Source of the DNA: DASYTH01 sp036002505
Lineage (GTDB): Bacteria > Actinomycetota > Actinomycetes > Mycobacteriales > Pseudonocardiaceae
Length of the DNA: 64,000 nucleotides
Direction of reading: 5' to 3'
Assembly (NCBI RefSeq): GCF_036002505.1
Contig: NZ_DASYTH010000217.1
Span: 30,935-94,934, forward strand
The notes beneath the pieces were generated by a model. The model worked only from the letters and a program-made list of their open reading frames with translations. It made no database searches and was not told where the DNA came from. The stretch's first letter is position 1; every line of letters starts with the position of its first letter. Shown piece by piece: positions 39,199-46,809 of this stretch. The translations under genes and the position numbers were made by a program.

Positions 39199-40389
39199 GT
39201 GGCAAAGACGATCCTGCTGGTCGGTGTGCCGTGGAGCACGCACGAGCTGACACCGGCGATCCGTGACGCGGCGACCCTCGGTGCCCGCCTACACCTGGTG
39301 GACACCGAGGAGACGCTGGCCGCGCTCCACCCGGGGCTGGACTGCGAGCGGGTTCCGGTCGCGGCGCTGGACCTCGCGTCCGTCCTCGCGGCCGCGCGGG
39401 CGGTGCGGCCGGACTGCGTGGTGTCGATCACCGAGCTGACCATGGAGCTCGCCGCGCGGGTGCGCGAGGAGCTGGGCCACGACGGCACCCCCGCGGCGGC
39501 CGAGCGCGCCGTGTCGGACAAGCCGGCCACCCGGGAAGTGTTGCGGGACAACGGCCTCACCCAGGTCCGGTTCTGGAGCACGACGACCGCCGAGCTGCCC
39601 GCGCTGGCCCGGACGCTGCCGCTGCCGGTGGTCGCCAAGCCCCGGTCGCTGACCGGCAGCGCGGGCGTGCGCATGATCGCCTCGGTCGCGGACGCGGAAC
39701 TGCTGGCCCGGCAGTACGACGCGGCGAGGTCGGCCCGGTTCGGCCGGGACCGGCTGCTGGTGGAGACCTACGTGGGCGGGGTCGAGATCAGCGCGGAGGG
39801 CCTGGTCGTCGACGGCGAGCTGACCCTGTTCACGTTGACCGACAAGGTGAACACGCAGGCGCCGTACTTCGTCGAGCTGGGTCACCTGATGCCCAGCCGG
39901 TTCAGTGCCGGGTGGCAGCCCCGCGTGCACGGCTACCTCCAGCGCTGCGTGACGGCGCTGGGAGTGCGCACCTCGCCGGTGCACGCGGAGGTGAAACTGG
40001 TGGGCGACCAGGTGGAGCTGATCGAGCTGCACACCCGGTTCGGCGGCGACAACATCGTCGCGCTGCTGGAGGAGACGTTCGCGCTGCGGCCGTTCGAGGC
40101 CTACTTCGCGGCGATGCTCGGCGGCTCCGCGCCGCGGGTCAGCCGGGCGAACACGACCTGGGGCGTCGCCTTCTTCACCGTGCCCATGGACCAGGCGCCG
40201 CCCGCCGGCTCGTTCGCCTTCCCGCACCCGGAAGCCGTGATGCGCATCGACTTCGACCGCCGCACGCCGCCGAAGCTCCGGGAGTACGAGGGGGTGCGGC
40301 TGATGTACTGGCGGGCCGGCCACGCGCTGTTCGCCTCCGCCGACTACGCCGAGGTGCTCGCCGACATCACCTTCCTGGCGGCGCCATGA
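39199..40389 (+). CDS. ATP-grasp ligase 1
   Basis: This 396-residue carboxylate-amine ligase of the ATP-grasp superfamily has the phosphate-loop LPLPVVAKPRSLTGSAGVRM, the adenine-binding strand DRLLVETYVGGVEISAEG and the metal-binding segment VELIELHTRFGGDNI. It is a probable amino-acid ligase making a peptide or amide bond with ADP release. In the classic motif the second Mg2+ ligand is the Asn of ExN; here it is HTRFGGD. GTG 39199 has GGAAGGG upstream. Its stop overlaps the next start by 4 nt. Confidence 0.85.
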   Translation: MAKTILLVGVPWSTHELTPAIRDAATLGARLHLVDTEETLAALHPGLDCERVPVAALDLASVLAAARAVRPDCVVSITELTMELAARVREELGHDGTPAAAERAVSDKPATREVLRDNGLTQVRFWSTTTAELPALARTLPLPVVAKPRSLTGSAGVRMIASVADAELLARQYDAARSARFGRDRLLVETYVGGVEISAEGLVVDGELTLFTLTDKVNTQAPYFVELGHLMPSRFSAGWQPRVHGYLQRCVTALGVRTSPVHAEVKLVGDQVELIELHTRFGGDNIVALLEETFALRPFEAYFAAMLGGSAPRVSRANTTWGVAFFTVPMDQAPPAGSFAFPHPEAVMRIDFDRRTPPKLREYEGVRLMYWRAGHALFASADYAEVLADITFLAAP

Positions 40390-41486
40390 CCGCCGCGGCC
40401 ACCGACCTCGCGGCCCGGTTCGCCGCGGCACATCCCGGTTACGCCAAGGTGCGGCCGGCGCCGGAACCGGTCGAGGTGTCCGCCGACGTGGCCGGCGCGA
40501 TGTGGGACACGACGCGGAACACGGTGGAGCTGTTGCGGGTCCGCGCGCTCGACGCGCTCGGCTGCTACCCGGCCGGCGAGGCCGAGTGGCTGCGCGGCAT
40601 GGCCGACCCGGACACGCTGCGGCTGTGCACGACGTTCGCCCGCGCCGACTTCGTGCTCGGACCGGACGGCCCGCGCCTGGTCGAGGTCAACGTCGGACCC
40701 ACCATCGGCGGGATGGGCATCCTCGACCGGTACGCGGAGGTCCTCGGCCACGACGACCTGCCCCGGCCGGTGCGGGTGTGGGCGCGTGCCCTGCGTGCGC
40801 TCGCCGGCCGGGAGCGTCCGGACGTGGTGTTCGTCGCGGCGGACGAGGAGACCGGCGTGCCGCATCCCTACGAGACCGCGCATTTCCTTGCCGCCGAAGG
40901 GATCGAGGCCAGGGTCGAGCGCACCGCCTGGCGCGGGCAGGCGGACCTGGTCTACGGCTGCTTCACCTACGACCAGGTGGCCGGTCCGCCGTACCGCGAC
41001 TTCGTCGAGCGGGCCATGGCGACCTACCCGGTGTACGTCGCGCCGCCGGCGTTCACCTTGCCGGGCAACAAGACCCTGCTGGCCGGGATCGACGACGAGC
41101 TGGTGGCGCGGACCTGGGTCGCGCAGGGAGCGATGCTGGCCGAGGCCGCCCGCCACCCGGAGCGGTACGTGCTCAAGCCCGCGGTCGGGTACGGCGGCCG
41201 GGGTGTCGTCATCGGCGCGAAGTCCCGGCCCGCGGTGTGGGATGCCGCGCTGGACGGTGTCCGCGACGACGACCACCGGTGGGTGCTCCAGTCGTACGTG
41301 CCGCCGCACCCGGTGACGATGTCCACTTCGGACGGGCCGGTCGCGCACGAGATCGGCCTGGGGTGCATCTTCGTGGCTGGCGAGCCGGGCGGGCTGCTGT
41401 TCCGCCAGGTCCCGGTCGGCTCGGCAGGGACGGCGAACGTCGCCCGGGGCGCGCTGTTCGGCGGGGCGCGGGTGGTGGCCGCATGA
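40386..41486 (+). CDS. Circularly permuted-type ATP-grasp protein
   Basis: This 366-residue protein differs from its neighbours. GPRLVEVNVGPTIGGMGILDRYAEVLGHDD (metal-binding segment) occurs before PERYVLKPAVGYGGRGVVIGAK (nucleotide-binding lysine loop), the order expected of circularly permuted ATP-grasp enzymes (DUF407-like). It probably also joins a carboxylate to an amine. Overlap by ATGA with the genes on both sides shows translational coupling. It is a second type of ligase in the same operon. Confidence 0.75.
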   Translation: MTAAATDLAARFAAAHPGYAKVRPAPEPVEVSADVAGAMWDTTRNTVELLRVRALDALGCYPAGEAEWLRGMADPDTLRLCTTFARADFVLGPDGPRLVEVNVGPTIGGMGILDRYAEVLGHDDLPRPVRVWARALRALAGRERPDVVFVAADEETGVPHPYETAHFLAAEGIEARVERTAWRGQADLVYGCFTYDQVAGPPYRDFVERAMATYPVYVAPPAFTLPGNKTLLAGIDDELVARTWVAQGAMLAEAARHPERYVLKPAVGYGGRGVVIGAKSRPAVWDAALDGVRDDDHRWVLQSYVPPHPVTMSTSDGPVAHEIGLGCIFVAGEPGGLLFRQVPVGSAGTANVARGALFGGARVVAA

Positions 41487-42709
41487 TCGCGCTGGTGCTG
41501 CTCGCCGCGCCCGACCGGGAGGTCGCGGAATCCGCGCTGGCCCAGGCCGACCGGGTCGTGGTGCTGAGCCCGGCGCAGGGCGGCCCGGGCACGCCTGATG
41601 ACGACCGGGTGACGTTCCTGCGCTACGACGGCGCCGACGACGCGCTGGCGATCGCCGCCGCCGTGCGTCCGGACGCGGTGATCCCGATCTGGGAGGGCGC
41701 GGTCGAGACCGGCGCGGTGCTCGCGGAAGCGTTGGGGCTGCCTGGAAATCCGCCCACGGCGACCCGGGCGGCCCGGGACAAGGCGGTGGCCGCGGACCTG
41801 CTGCACCGGGCGCGCGTGCCGCACCCGCGCACCCGTTCCTACCCCGTCGACACCGAGCTTTCCTTCGTGGAGCGCGAGTTCCGGTACCCGTTCATCGTCA
41901 AGATGCCCCGGTCGAGCAACAGCCAGTCGGTCACCCTCGTGCGGTCGCGCGCGGAGCTGGCGACCGCGGTCGGCGGCATCCGCACGCTCTACGCGCGGAC
42001 CAACCGGCTCTCCCGGCTCTACGGCACCGGCACGCCGTCCTTCGTGGCGCAGGACTACCTGCACGGCGTGGAGGTCAACATCGACCTGCTGTACCACGAG
42101 ACGGACCACGCGGTGCTGGGGATCTTCGAGAAGTTCCCCATGCCCGGGCCGACGTTCGGCGAGGTGCACAGCGTCTACCCGCACTCGCTGTCCACCGCCG
42201 ATGCCGACGCGGCGATCGCGGTGTCCGTCGCGGCGGTCCGTGCGCTCGGCGCGACCCGGGGCGCGGCGCACGTCGAGCTGCGCATGACCGTGGCCGGGCC
42301 GGTCGTCGTCGAGGCGGCCTTGCGGCTCGGCGGTTTCCTTACCCCCCAAGCGTTGCGGTTGGTCACCGGGGTCGATCCGGTGTCCGCCCTGACCGCGCTG
42401 CACGGCCACGGCCGGCTGCCGTCCGTGCGGCACTCTCCGTCCGGCGTGGCCTGCCTGTACGGTGCGGCGAACGTGGAGCAGGCGGGCCGGATCAAGGCCA
42501 TCTCCGGCGCGGACGACGCCAAGCTGGTGCCCGGCGTGGAGCTGCTGGAGGTGGTGAAGCAGCCGGGCGACCTCGTGGTGCCGCTGCCCGAGGGGACCGA
42601 CTACCACGTCGCGCGGTTCCTGCTGACCGGCGCCCGGCGGGCCGACGTGGAGCACTCGGCGCGCCGGATCCGCGAGCTGCTGGTCGTCGAGCTGGAGGAG
42701 GCGGCATGA
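41483..42709 (+). CDS. ATP-grasp ligase 2
   Basis: This 408-residue ATP-grasp enzyme has YPFIVKMPRSSNSQSVTLV (lysine loop), PSFVAQDYLHGVEVNIDLL (adenine strand) and GPVVVEAALRLGGFLTPQAL (metal-binding segment, with no Asn at the usual second position). An N-terminal pre-ATP-grasp domain contains VIPIWEGAVETGAVLAEALGLPGNPP. Close to L-amino-acid ligases in overall design; substrate unknown. Coupled by ATGA to the CP-type ligase before it and to a 31-codon ORF after it. Confidence 0.85.
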   Translation: MIALVLLAAPDREVAESALAQADRVVVLSPAQGGPGTPDDDRVTFLRYDGADDALAIAAAVRPDAVIPIWEGAVETGAVLAEALGLPGNPPTATRAARDKAVAADLLHRARVPHPRTRSYPVDTELSFVEREFRYPFIVKMPRSSNSQSVTLVRSRAELATAVGGIRTLYARTNRLSRLYGTGTPSFVAQDYLHGVEVNIDLLYHETDHAVLGIFEKFPMPGPTFGEVHSVYPHSLSTADADAAIAVSVAAVRALGATRGAAHVELRMTVAGPVVVEAALRLGGFLTPQALRLVTGVDPVSALTALHGHGRLPSVRHSPSGVACLYGAANVEQAGRIKAISGADDAKLVPGVELLEVVKQPGDLVVPLPEGTDYHVARFLLTGARRADVEHSARRIRELLVVELEEAA

Positions 42710-42801
42710 AGCTTGCGGAATGCCAGGCGAGGGAGTTGGCCCACCACCCAAGGCGACCCACGACCATGGCCAACTCTCACGAGCTGGAGAGCACAGCATG
42801 A
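42706..42801 (+). CDS. Candidate 31-residue peptide ORF between ligases 2 and 3
   Basis: ATG 42706 overlaps the stop of ATP-grasp ligase 2, and its TGA (42799-42801) overlaps the ATG of ligase 3, both as ATGA, so translation would run straight through. The peptide begins MKLAECQARELAHHPRRP and ends MANSHELESTA, with one Cys. About three quarters of third codon positions are G or C, lower than in the ligases. It contains an 11-bp inverted repeat, so it could equally be an in-frame repeat insertion. A precursor-peptide or scaffold role in the pathway is possible but unproven. Confidence 0.4.
   Translation: MKLAECQARELAHHPRRPTTMANSHELESTA
42731..42778. repeat. Inverted repeat inside the 31-codon ORF
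   Basis: GGGAGTTGGCC (42731-42741) and GGCCAACTCTC (42768-42778) pair at 10 of 11 positions around a 26-nt loop. In the mRNA this hairpin would lie between ligases 2 and 3 and just upstream of the ribosome site GGAGAG of ligase 3. Confidence 0.65.
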
Positions 42802-43961
42802 GCTCCCTGGCCGTCGTCGGGATGCCGCGCACCGCCCACGTCCTGGAGGAATCCGTGGTGCAGGCCCGGATCCGGGGCCTGGACGTGGTGCTGGTGGATC
42901 AGCCGGACGTGCTGGCGGGCGTGCCTCGGTCACTGCCCGCCGCGACGCTCGCGGTGCCGGACATGCGGGCCGGCGCGGTCGCCGACGCCCTCAGACCGCT
43001 GGCGCCGCAACCGGTGGTCTCGTTCTCCGAGCTGTACCTGGTGCTGGCGGCCGAGGTCCGGGAAGCGCTCGGGCTGCCCGGCGTTCCGTCCACAGTGGAG
43101 CACCGGGTTCGGAACAAGGCCGCGACCCGGGCCCGGCTGCGCGACCGCGGGCTCTCGTCGGTCGCCTTCGCGGTGACCACGCTCGCCGACCTGCCCGCCA
43201 CCGCGGCCGCCTTCACGCCGCCGTTCGTGGTGAAGCCGGTCGACCTGACCGGCAGCATCGGGGTGGCCGCGATGCTGGCGCACAGCGACGTCGAGCGCTA
43301 CCGCGAGCTGTTCGTGGCCGTCGACGAGCAACGGGAACTGCTCGTCGAGGAGTTCATCGGCGGGGTCGAGTACAGCGTGGAAGGCCTGTGCCTGAACGGG
43401 GAGTTCCACCATGTCGCCACCACCGAGAAGCGGACCAGCGGATTCCCCGCCTTCTACGAGACCGGCCACCTGCTGCCGGCCCGCGACACCGCGCTCGCCG
43501 ACCGGCTCGGCGCGTACACCCGGGACGTGGTGGCGGCGCTGGACATCGGCACCGCGCCGATCCACGCCGAGGTCAAGGTGTCCGGCGACCGCGTCGAGCT
43601 GATCGAGGTGCACACCCGGTTCGCCGGCGACCTCATCCCCCTGCTGGTCGAGCACGCCTTCGGGACGAAGCTGTTCGGCCTCTTCTACGACGCCCTGCTG
43701 CACGGCAAGGCACCGGAGCCCGCACCCGCGCGCACGGTCGCCGGCATCCGGTTCCTGCACGAACCCGAACTGGAGAACGGGATCGTGTTGCCGGCGGCGA
43801 CGTTCGACTACACCGTGACCGTGCACCGGGGCGGCGCCCGCAAGGAACCCAGTGCCCTCACCGGCATCCGCATCGTGAACCGGCGGGCCGGCCACGTCGT
43901 GTTCGCCGCGCCCGACCACGCCGCCGCCGACGCGTTCCTCGACCGGGCGGTGGGCGCATGA
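42798..43961 (+). CDS. ATP-grasp ligase 3
   Basis: This 387-residue ATP-grasp enzyme is close in design to ligase 1: TPPFVVKPVDLTGSIGVAAM (lysine loop), RELLVEEFIGGVEYSVEGLC (adenine strand) and VELIEVHTRFAGDLIPLLVEHAFG (metal segment with HTRFAGD, as in ligase 1). Both share the pattern SITELTMELAARVREELG / SFSELYLVLAAEVREALG, so ligases 1 and 3 look like paralogues with different amino-acid pockets. ATG 42798 has GGAGAG seven nt upstream. Confidence 0.85.
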   Translation: MSSLAVVGMPRTAHVLEESVVQARIRGLDVVLVDQPDVLAGVPRSLPAATLAVPDMRAGAVADALRPLAPQPVVSFSELYLVLAAEVREALGLPGVPSTVEHRVRNKAATRARLRDRGLSSVAFAVTTLADLPATAAAFTPPFVVKPVDLTGSIGVAAMLAHSDVERYRELFVAVDEQRELLVEEFIGGVEYSVEGLCLNGEFHHVATTEKRTSGFPAFYETGHLLPARDTALADRLGAYTRDVVAALDIGTAPIHAEVKVSGDRVELIEVHTRFAGDLIPLLVEHAFGTKLFGLFYDALLHGKAPEPAPARTVAGIRFLHEPELENGIVLPAATFDYTVTVHRGGARKEPSALTGIRIVNRRAGHVVFAAPDHAAADAFLDRAVGA

Positions 43962-44254
43962 CGCTGGAGTTCGTGCGGTTCAAGCTCCGCGACGGCGTGA
44001 CCGACGAGGAGCTCCTCGAGGCGAGCCGCGGGGTCGACGCCTTCCTTGCCGAGGCACCCGGTTTCCAGTCCCGGCAGCTCTACCGGGACCCCACGCACTG
44101 GATCGACCTGGTGGTGTGGTCGGACCTGGCGGCCGCCCGGGCGGCGGCCGCGCGCATCGCGGACGACCCGCGCTGCACGGCGTTCATGGACGCCATCGCC
44201 GCCGGCTCGGTGGTCCTGTCGCACGCCGAGTTGCGCAGCGAGCACCGCGGATGA
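43958..44254 (+). CDS. Small ABM-like (antibiotic biosynthesis monooxygenase fold) protein
   Basis: This 98-residue protein has a dimeric alpha-beta-barrel pattern: LEFVRFKLRDGVTDEELLEASRGVDAFLAEAPGFQSRQLYRD, then WIDLVVWSDLAAARAAAARI. Members include cofactor-free oxygenases and proteins of unknown role. Coupled by ATGA to ligase 3 and to the MFS gene. In this pathway it could oxidise an indole or kynurenine-derived ring, but the sequence only gives the fold. Confidence 0.75.
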   Translation: MTLEFVRFKLRDGVTDEELLEASRGVDAFLAEAPGFQSRQLYRDPTHWIDLVVWSDLAAARAAAARIADDPRCTAFMDAIAAGSVVLSHAELRSEHRG

Positions 44255-45465
44255 CCGCGTTACTGGGCGCGGAGAGCGCCGTGGCACGGGCGTTCCGCAC
44301 CCATTTCGGCGGCCTACCGGCCACGTTCTGGATCGTCTGGTCCGGCGTGCTGGTCAGCCGGATGGGCACGATGGTGCTGCCGTTCCTCGCGCTTTTCCTT
44401 ACCGCGAAAGGGATGAGCATCACCACGGCGGGCCTGGTGGTGACCGTGGTCGGGGCGGGCGCGACCTGCTCCCAGCTGGTCGGCGGCGCGCTGGCCGACC
44501 TGTGGGGCCGGCGCACGACGTTCGTGGTGGGCCCGTTCGCCGCCGCGGGTTTCCTGCTGCTGCTCGGTTATGTCGAGTCGCTGCCGATGATCCTGCTGGC
44601 GGCGTTCCTGTCCGGCCTGGCGCTGCAGCTCTACCAGCCCGCGTCCGCCGCCGTGATCGCCGACGTCGTCCCGCCGGCGCACCGGCCGCGGGCCTACGGC
44701 CTGATGTACTGGGCGGTCAACGTGGGCTTCTCGGTGGCCTCCGTGCTCGGTGGACTGCTGGCCCGGCAAGGCTTCCTGTGGCTGTTCTGGGTGGACAGTC
44801 TCACCTGCCTGGTGTTCGGGCTGGTGATCTGGCGGCTCATGCCGCGGGACACGACCCCGCCCGCACCGTCGGCCGGCAGCTACCGGGAGGTGCTGCGGGA
44901 CGGCGTGATGGTCGCCTACGTGCTGCTGTTACTGCTGCACGCGTCCGTCCAGTTCCAGATGTCGTCCACGCTGCCGCTGGCGATGGGCCTTTCCGGTTTG
45001 TCCCCCACGGACTTCGGCCTGGCGATAGCGGTCAACGGCGTCCTGGTGGTGATCGTCCAGCCGCTGCTGGTCAACCGGCTGAGCCGGTACGACCGCAGCA
45101 AGGTGCTGTCCGTGGGCATCCTGCTGATGGGCACCGGTTTCGGCGCGACGGTGCTCGCCTCGACGCTGCTCAGCTACGCGCTGACGGTCGTGGTGTGGAC
45201 GGCCGGCGAGATCGTCATCGCGGCCGTCGTGCAGACCATCGTCGCCGACCTCGCACCCGCCCACCTGCGCGGCCGCTACAACGGGCTGTTCGGCGCGGCC
45301 TACGCCCTGGCGGCGGTCGTTGCCCCGGGCGCCGGGACGCTGCTGCTGGCGCACGCCGGCGCGCGAGTGCTGTGGACGACCTGTTTCGTGGTGTGCCTTG
45401 CCGTCGCGGTGGGGCAATGGGTTCTGGGGCCGAGCATCCGCCGCCGGCAGGCGGCCGAGGAATAG
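44251..45465 (+). CDS. MFS transporter, probable product exporter
   Basis: This 404-residue membrane protein has about 12 hydrophobic helices. Motif A-like GGALADLWGRRTTFVVGP lies in loop 2-3, and SRMGTMVLPFLALFLTAKGMS follows helix 1. It belongs to the drug/proton antiporter-like group. ATG 44251 overlaps the ABM gene stop. Position in the ligase operon suggests export of, or self-resistance to, the product. Confidence 0.85.
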   Translation: MTALLGAESAVARAFRTHFGGLPATFWIVWSGVLVSRMGTMVLPFLALFLTAKGMSITTAGLVVTVVGAGATCSQLVGGALADLWGRRTTFVVGPFAAAGFLLLLGYVESLPMILLAAFLSGLALQLYQPASAAVIADVVPPAHRPRAYGLMYWAVNVGFSVASVLGGLLARQGFLWLFWVDSLTCLVFGLVIWRLMPRDTTPPAPSAGSYREVLRDGVMVAYVLLLLLHASVQFQMSSTLPLAMGLSGLSPTDFGLAIAVNGVLVVIVQPLLVNRLSRYDRSKVLSVGILLMGTGFGATVLASTLLSYALTVVVWTAGEIVIAAVVQTIVADLAPAHLRGRYNGLFGAAYALAAVVAPGAGTLLLAHAGARVLWTTCFVVCLAVAVGQWVLGPSIRRRQAAEE

Positions 45466-45474
45466 GAGGGAGCC

Positions 45475-46809
45475 ATGTCCGGATTACGCCGCGACCTGAG
45501 CACGCGGCAGATCAGGATGATCGCGTTGGGCGGGACGATCGGCACCGGCCTGTTTCTCGGCTCCAGCCTGGCGATCGCGTACGCGGGACCGTCGGTCGTG
45601 CTGGTGTTCCTCGTCGCCGCGGTCGCGGCGCTCGCGGTGGCCTACGCGGTGGCCGAGCTTGCCGTCGCCCACCCCGAGCCGGGCGGTTTCGGCGCGGTGG
45701 CACACCGCTACCTCGGCCCGCTCGCCGGCTACGTGCAGCGGTGGAGCTACTGGCTGACCATGGTCGTGGTGATCGGCAGCGAGGTCGTCGCCGGCGGCCT
45801 GTACGTCCGGTACTGGTGGCCGCAGGTCCCGCTGTGGTTGCCGGTCGTGGTGTTCTCCGTGTTCATCGTCGTGGTGAACCTGACGGCGGTGAAGTTCTTC
45901 GGCGAGTTCGAGTACTGGTTCGCGATGATCAAGGTCGTGACCATCGCGGTGTTCATCGTCGTGGGCGGCCTCTACCTGATTTTCGGGCTGCCGCAGGGCC
46001 ATGCCGCTGGTGGCACGCTGGCGCCCAACGGCATGGTCGGCATGCTTCTCGCCCTGGGCGTGGTGACCCTGAGCTACGGCGGGGTGGAAGCCGTGGCCAT
46101 GACCGCCGCGGAGTCCCGGGATCCCGGCCGGGACGTGCCCCGGGCCGCCCGGACCCTGGTGCTGCGCCTGGTGCTGTTCTATGTCCTGGCCACGGCGATC
46201 GTGGTGATCGTCGTGCCGTGGCAGGAGCTGGCGGCCGGCGGCACGATCGCGCAGAGCCCGTTCGTGCGCATCTTCGGCGTGGTCGGCCTGCCCGCGGCGG
46301 CCGGCATCATGAACTTCGTCGTGCTGACCGCGGCCATCTCCGCCGCCAACACCAGCCTGTACGTGGCGACCCGGATGGCCTACTCGCTGTCCACCGACGG
46401 CTACGCGCCCGCCCTGCTACGCCGCGTGGGCCGCAACGGCGTCCCGTCCACCGCCGTGCTCGCCTCGGCCGCCGGCCTGCTCATCGCCGCCGTCGTGTCC
46501 GTGACGTCCTCGGACGTCGCGTTCCCCGCCCTGCTGGGCATCGCGCTGTTCACCGGGATGCTCACCTGGCTGATCATCTTCGCCAGCCACGTGGCGTTCC
46601 GCCGGCGCCGCGGCACGGACCTGCCCGCCGTGCGCCTGCCCGGGGCACCGGTGACCGCGGTGCTCGGCATCGTCTACGTCCTCGTGGTGCTCGGCACCAT
46701 GGCGTTCGTCCCGCCGTTCACCGTGGCCTGGACGTTCGGCGGACCCTTCGTGGTGCTCCTGGCGGTGTCGTTCTTCCTGGTCCGCCGCAAGCGCCCGGTG
46801 GATGTCTGA
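45475..46809 (+). CDS. APC-family amino-acid permease
   Basis: This 444-residue permease has 12 helices and the amino-acid transporter signature IALGGTIGTGLFLGSSLAIAYAGPSVVL, followed by EPGGFGAVAHRYLGPLAGYVQRWSYW and FGEFEYWFAMIKV. It resembles AnsP/ProY/GabP-type transporters. It starts 9 nt after the MFS gene, with GGAGG 6 nt upstream, and its stop overlaps the next start (TGATG). It may import an amino-acid building block, for instance tryptophan, or take the product back up. Confidence 0.88.
   Translation: MSGLRRDLSTRQIRMIALGGTIGTGLFLGSSLAIAYAGPSVVLVFLVAAVAALAVAYAVAELAVAHPEPGGFGAVAHRYLGPLAGYVQRWSYWLTMVVVIGSEVVAGGLYVRYWWPQVPLWLPVVVFSVFIVVVNLTAVKFFGEFEYWFAMIKVVTIAVFIVVGGLYLIFGLPQGHAAGGTLAPNGMVGMLLALGVVTLSYGGVEAVAMTAAESRDPGRDVPRAARTLVLRLVLFYVLATAIVVIVVPWQELAAGGTIAQSPFVRIFGVVGLPAAAGIMNFVVLTAAISAANTSLYVATRMAYSLSTDGYAPALLRRVGRNGVPSTAVLASAAGLLIAAVVSVTSSDVAFPALLGIALFTGMLTWLIIFASHVAFRRRRGTDLPAVRLPGAPVTAVLGIVYVLVVLGTMAFVPPFTVAWTFGGPFVVLLAVSFFLVRRKRPVDV

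Noticed and set aside
42713..43957. Overlapping out-of-frame ORF across ATP-grasp ligase 3
   Set aside because: It is the shadow of ligase 3, whose own frame has all ATP-grasp motifs.
44046..46808. Very long plus-strand frame running through the MFS and APC genes into the antiporter
   Set aside because: Only the part from 46809 encodes a recognisable protein. The rest is out of frame with clear transporter genes and consists of Arg/Pro/Ala-rich shadow sequence.
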